Source: Actinomycetes bacterium
GTDB taxonomy: Bacteria > Actinomycetota > Actinomycetes > JAJYSQ01
Length of the DNA: 6,718 nucleotides
Reading direction: 5' to 3'
Assembly (NCBI GenBank): GCA_021793495.1
Contig: JAJYSQ010000096.1
Coordinates: 1 to 6,718, forward strand
Below the pieces are notes generated by a model. The model was not told the DNA's origin, searched no databases, and saw only the letters and a list, made by a program, of their open reading frames with translations. Of the stretch, positions 5,331 to 6,718 are shown piece by piece. Position numbers and translations under genes: made by a program. Every line of letters begins with the position of its first letter. The stretch's first letter is position 1.

Positions 5331-6718
5331 TCAGGCCAACGCGGTGACCACCGCCAGCACCGCGACCAGCGTGATCAGCATGTAGGCAACGTACGCGTCC
5401 AGCCGCCCGGACTGGACGGCCTTGGCAGCTCGGACGAGCAGGCGCCCGGGGCCCACCAGCGGCCGGTAGACGAAGGTCTCGACGACCTCGACCACGTCCG
5501 ATCGGTACCCCACGGGCTCGGCGTCCCGCACCGTGGCCTGCCACGGCAGGGGCGTGCCGGACACCGGCACGGTCGGGCCCTGGCGACCGGTACGGGTGTG
5601 CAGGACGTTGGCCAGGATCCGACGGGTCGGGTTGGCGTAGGCGAACGGGGAGTAGCCGACGAGACCGGCCTGCGGAGCCGCCGCGCTGTGCCACGACGGG
5701 ACGCGCCGCACCGCCAGCACCCGCCGTCGACCGGCGGCCAGCCCCACCCCGGCCACCAGCAGGACCATCACGCCAAGCGCGATCCACAGCCACGACGGGG
5801 ACAGGATCGAGAACCCGGAAAACACCGGCTGGAGCACCCAGGGAGACGCGGTCGCCCCACGGGTGACCGGCTCGGCCACCAGTGACGAGAGCCCGCGAGC
5901 GATCACCCGTACCTCCAGCGGGCTGACTGCAGCGACCCCGAGACACCCCAGCCCGAGCAGCACGATCGCGGTCCGGGACAGCACACCGCGCTCCCCCGGG
6001 ACGCTCCGCTGGTGCGGCGCCGGGGGTGTGCGCGTCGGGCCGAGCACCGTCAGGCCGATCACGCGGACGAACGCCACCCCGGCGAACCCGGCAGTCAGTG
6101 CGACCAACGCACCAGCCACCGCCATGGCCAGCCGGAACACCAGCCCCGAGACGCGGAACTGCTGCATCAGCGCCTCGAGCAGGAACCACTCCGAGGCGAA
6201 ACCCACGGTCGGCGGGAGCCCGGCCAGGGTGACGGCCCCGATGGTGAACCCCGCCCCGGACCACGGAAGGCGGCGGCCCATCCCGCGCATCTGATCCAGC
6301 TCGTCGCTGCCGGCCGCCGACTCCAACGACGCGGTGGTCACGAACAGCAGCGACTTGGCCACGGCGTGCGTCGTCACCTGCAGCATGCCGGCGAGCAACC
6401 CCACGGCGACCAGCCGGTGGATCCCCTCCCGCTCCCCGACCAGCGCCACTGCGACGCCCACCAGGATCAGCCCCGCGTTCTCCACGCTCGAGTAGGCCAC
6501 CAGCCGGGTCAGCCGGGAGGCGACCGTCACGTGAGCGATACCCAGCAACGCGCTCAGCCCGGCGACCACCAGCATCAGGACCGGGATCCACGCCGGTGGC
6601 CGGCCCAGCAGGTCCAGGGTCCGCCAGATGCCGTAGAACCCGGCGTTGACCGCGACCCCGGCCATCACGGCACGCACCGGGCCGGGGGCATTGCCGTACC
6701 CGGCGGGCAGCCAGAAGA
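5331..6718 (-). CDS. hyfB: HyfB-like (hydrogenase-4 component B) proton-channel membrane subunit, 5'-truncated by window edge
   Basis: Integral membrane protein of the NuoL/M/N-MrpD proton-channel superfamily (Proton_antipo_M), which in group 4 hydrogenase/formate hydrogenlyase complexes couples electron flow to ion movement. The start is outside the window; 461 codons are visible, and coding resemblance continues upstream of a possible GTG at 6677 (LPAGYGNAPGPVRAVMAG, like the family's LP.AH..AP.PVSA.MSG). Other family marks in order are the LVAYSSVENAG helix (about 6510-6470), HAVAKSLLF (about 6368-6342), PWSGAGFTIGAVTLAGLPP, then the HyfB-type tail with GYSPFAYANP and VQSGRLDAYVAYML before the stop. 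The C-terminal tail separates it from NuoL and NuoM. The family lysine before LLAYSS is threonine here, and the lysine of the usual GV.IK.G.YG helix is asparagine; the His and Lys of HAVAK remain. A usp gene follows after 28 bases. A DabB-type carbon-uptake subunit is less likely given the tail. Confidence 0.92.
   Translation of the reverse strand, partial: FWLPAGYGNAPGPVRAVMAGVAVNAGFYGIWRTLDLLGRPPAWIPVLMLVVAGLSALLGIAHVTVASRLTRLVAYSSVENAGLILVGVAVALVGEREGIHRLVAVGLLAGMLQVTTHAVAKSLLFVTTASLESAAGSDELDQMRGMGRRLPWSGAGFTIGAVTLAGLPPTVGFASEWFLLEALMQQFRVSGLVFRLAMAVAGALVALTAGFAGVAFVRVIGLTVLGPTRTPPAPHQRSVPGERGVLSRTAIVLLGLGCLGVAAVSPLEVRVIARGLSSLVAEPVTRGATASPWVLQPVFSGFSILSPSWLWIALGVMVLLVAGVGLAAGRRRVLAVRRVPSWHSAAAPQAGLVGYSPFAYANPTRRILANVLHTRTGRQGPTVPVSGTPLPWQATVRDAEPVGYRSDVVEVVETFVYRPLVGPGRLLVRAAKAVQSGRLDAYVAYMLITLVAVLAVVTALA

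Noticed and set aside
1..6718. CRISPR array, tRNA, rRNA, insertion sequence or transposase gene
   Set aside because: No regularly spaced long direct repeats, no cloverleaf-like segment, no rRNA-like stretch and no transposase or integrase motif seen in any frame.

Overview
The window is very GC-rich (roughly 70% by eye) with strong GC bias at third codon positions, frequent GTG starts and MoxR/DUF58-type genes. This points to an actinobacterium; the genus cannot be read from the sequence. Every convincing gene is on the minus strand, so the transcript reads from base 6718 towards base 1, and its promoter lies outside the window.

Layout in transcription order: (1) 6718-5331, the C-terminal part of a HyfB/hydrogenase-4-type proton-channel membrane subunit, cut by the window edge; (2) 5302-4853, a universal stress protein; (3) 4793-4398, a DUF190 PII-like protein with a perfect Shine-Dalgarno; (4) 4411-3035, a 458-residue protein with four CxxC...CxxH/C metal-site-like repeats; (5) 3038-2121, a DUF4129 membrane protein; (6) 2124-1576, a small two-helix membrane protein; (7) 1591-623, a MoxR AAA+ ATPase; (8) 615-13, the N-terminal part of a DUF58 protein that loses family resemblance near its residue 112. 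Genes 3-7 overlap in series, two of the junctions being GTGA start/stop overlaps, so they look translationally coupled. Genes 1-2 lie close upstream in the same direction.

The window therefore joins two modules. One is a respiratory or hydrogenase-like proton-pumping module with stress and PII-like accessory proteins. The other is a MoxR/DUF58/DUF4129 module of the kind thought to act as an ATP-driven chaperone or maturation system at the membrane. The cysteine-repeat protein sits between them. A joint job, such as maturation or regulation of a membrane redox complex, is inference.

The left end (1 to about 240) differs from the rest. The DUF58 reading frame is probably a remnant there. A GC hairpin lies at 141-155. 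The first 60 bases are only 42% GC and hold two copies of TGACA-N5-TGTCA spaced 21 bp apart. These overlap a plausible promoter (TTGACA, 18 bp, TAACCT, 6 bp, ATG) for a leaderless minus-strand gene whose ATG is bases 3-1 and whose body lies beyond the window. This looks like the operator-promoter of another, regulated transcription unit and is the most unusual non-coding signal here.
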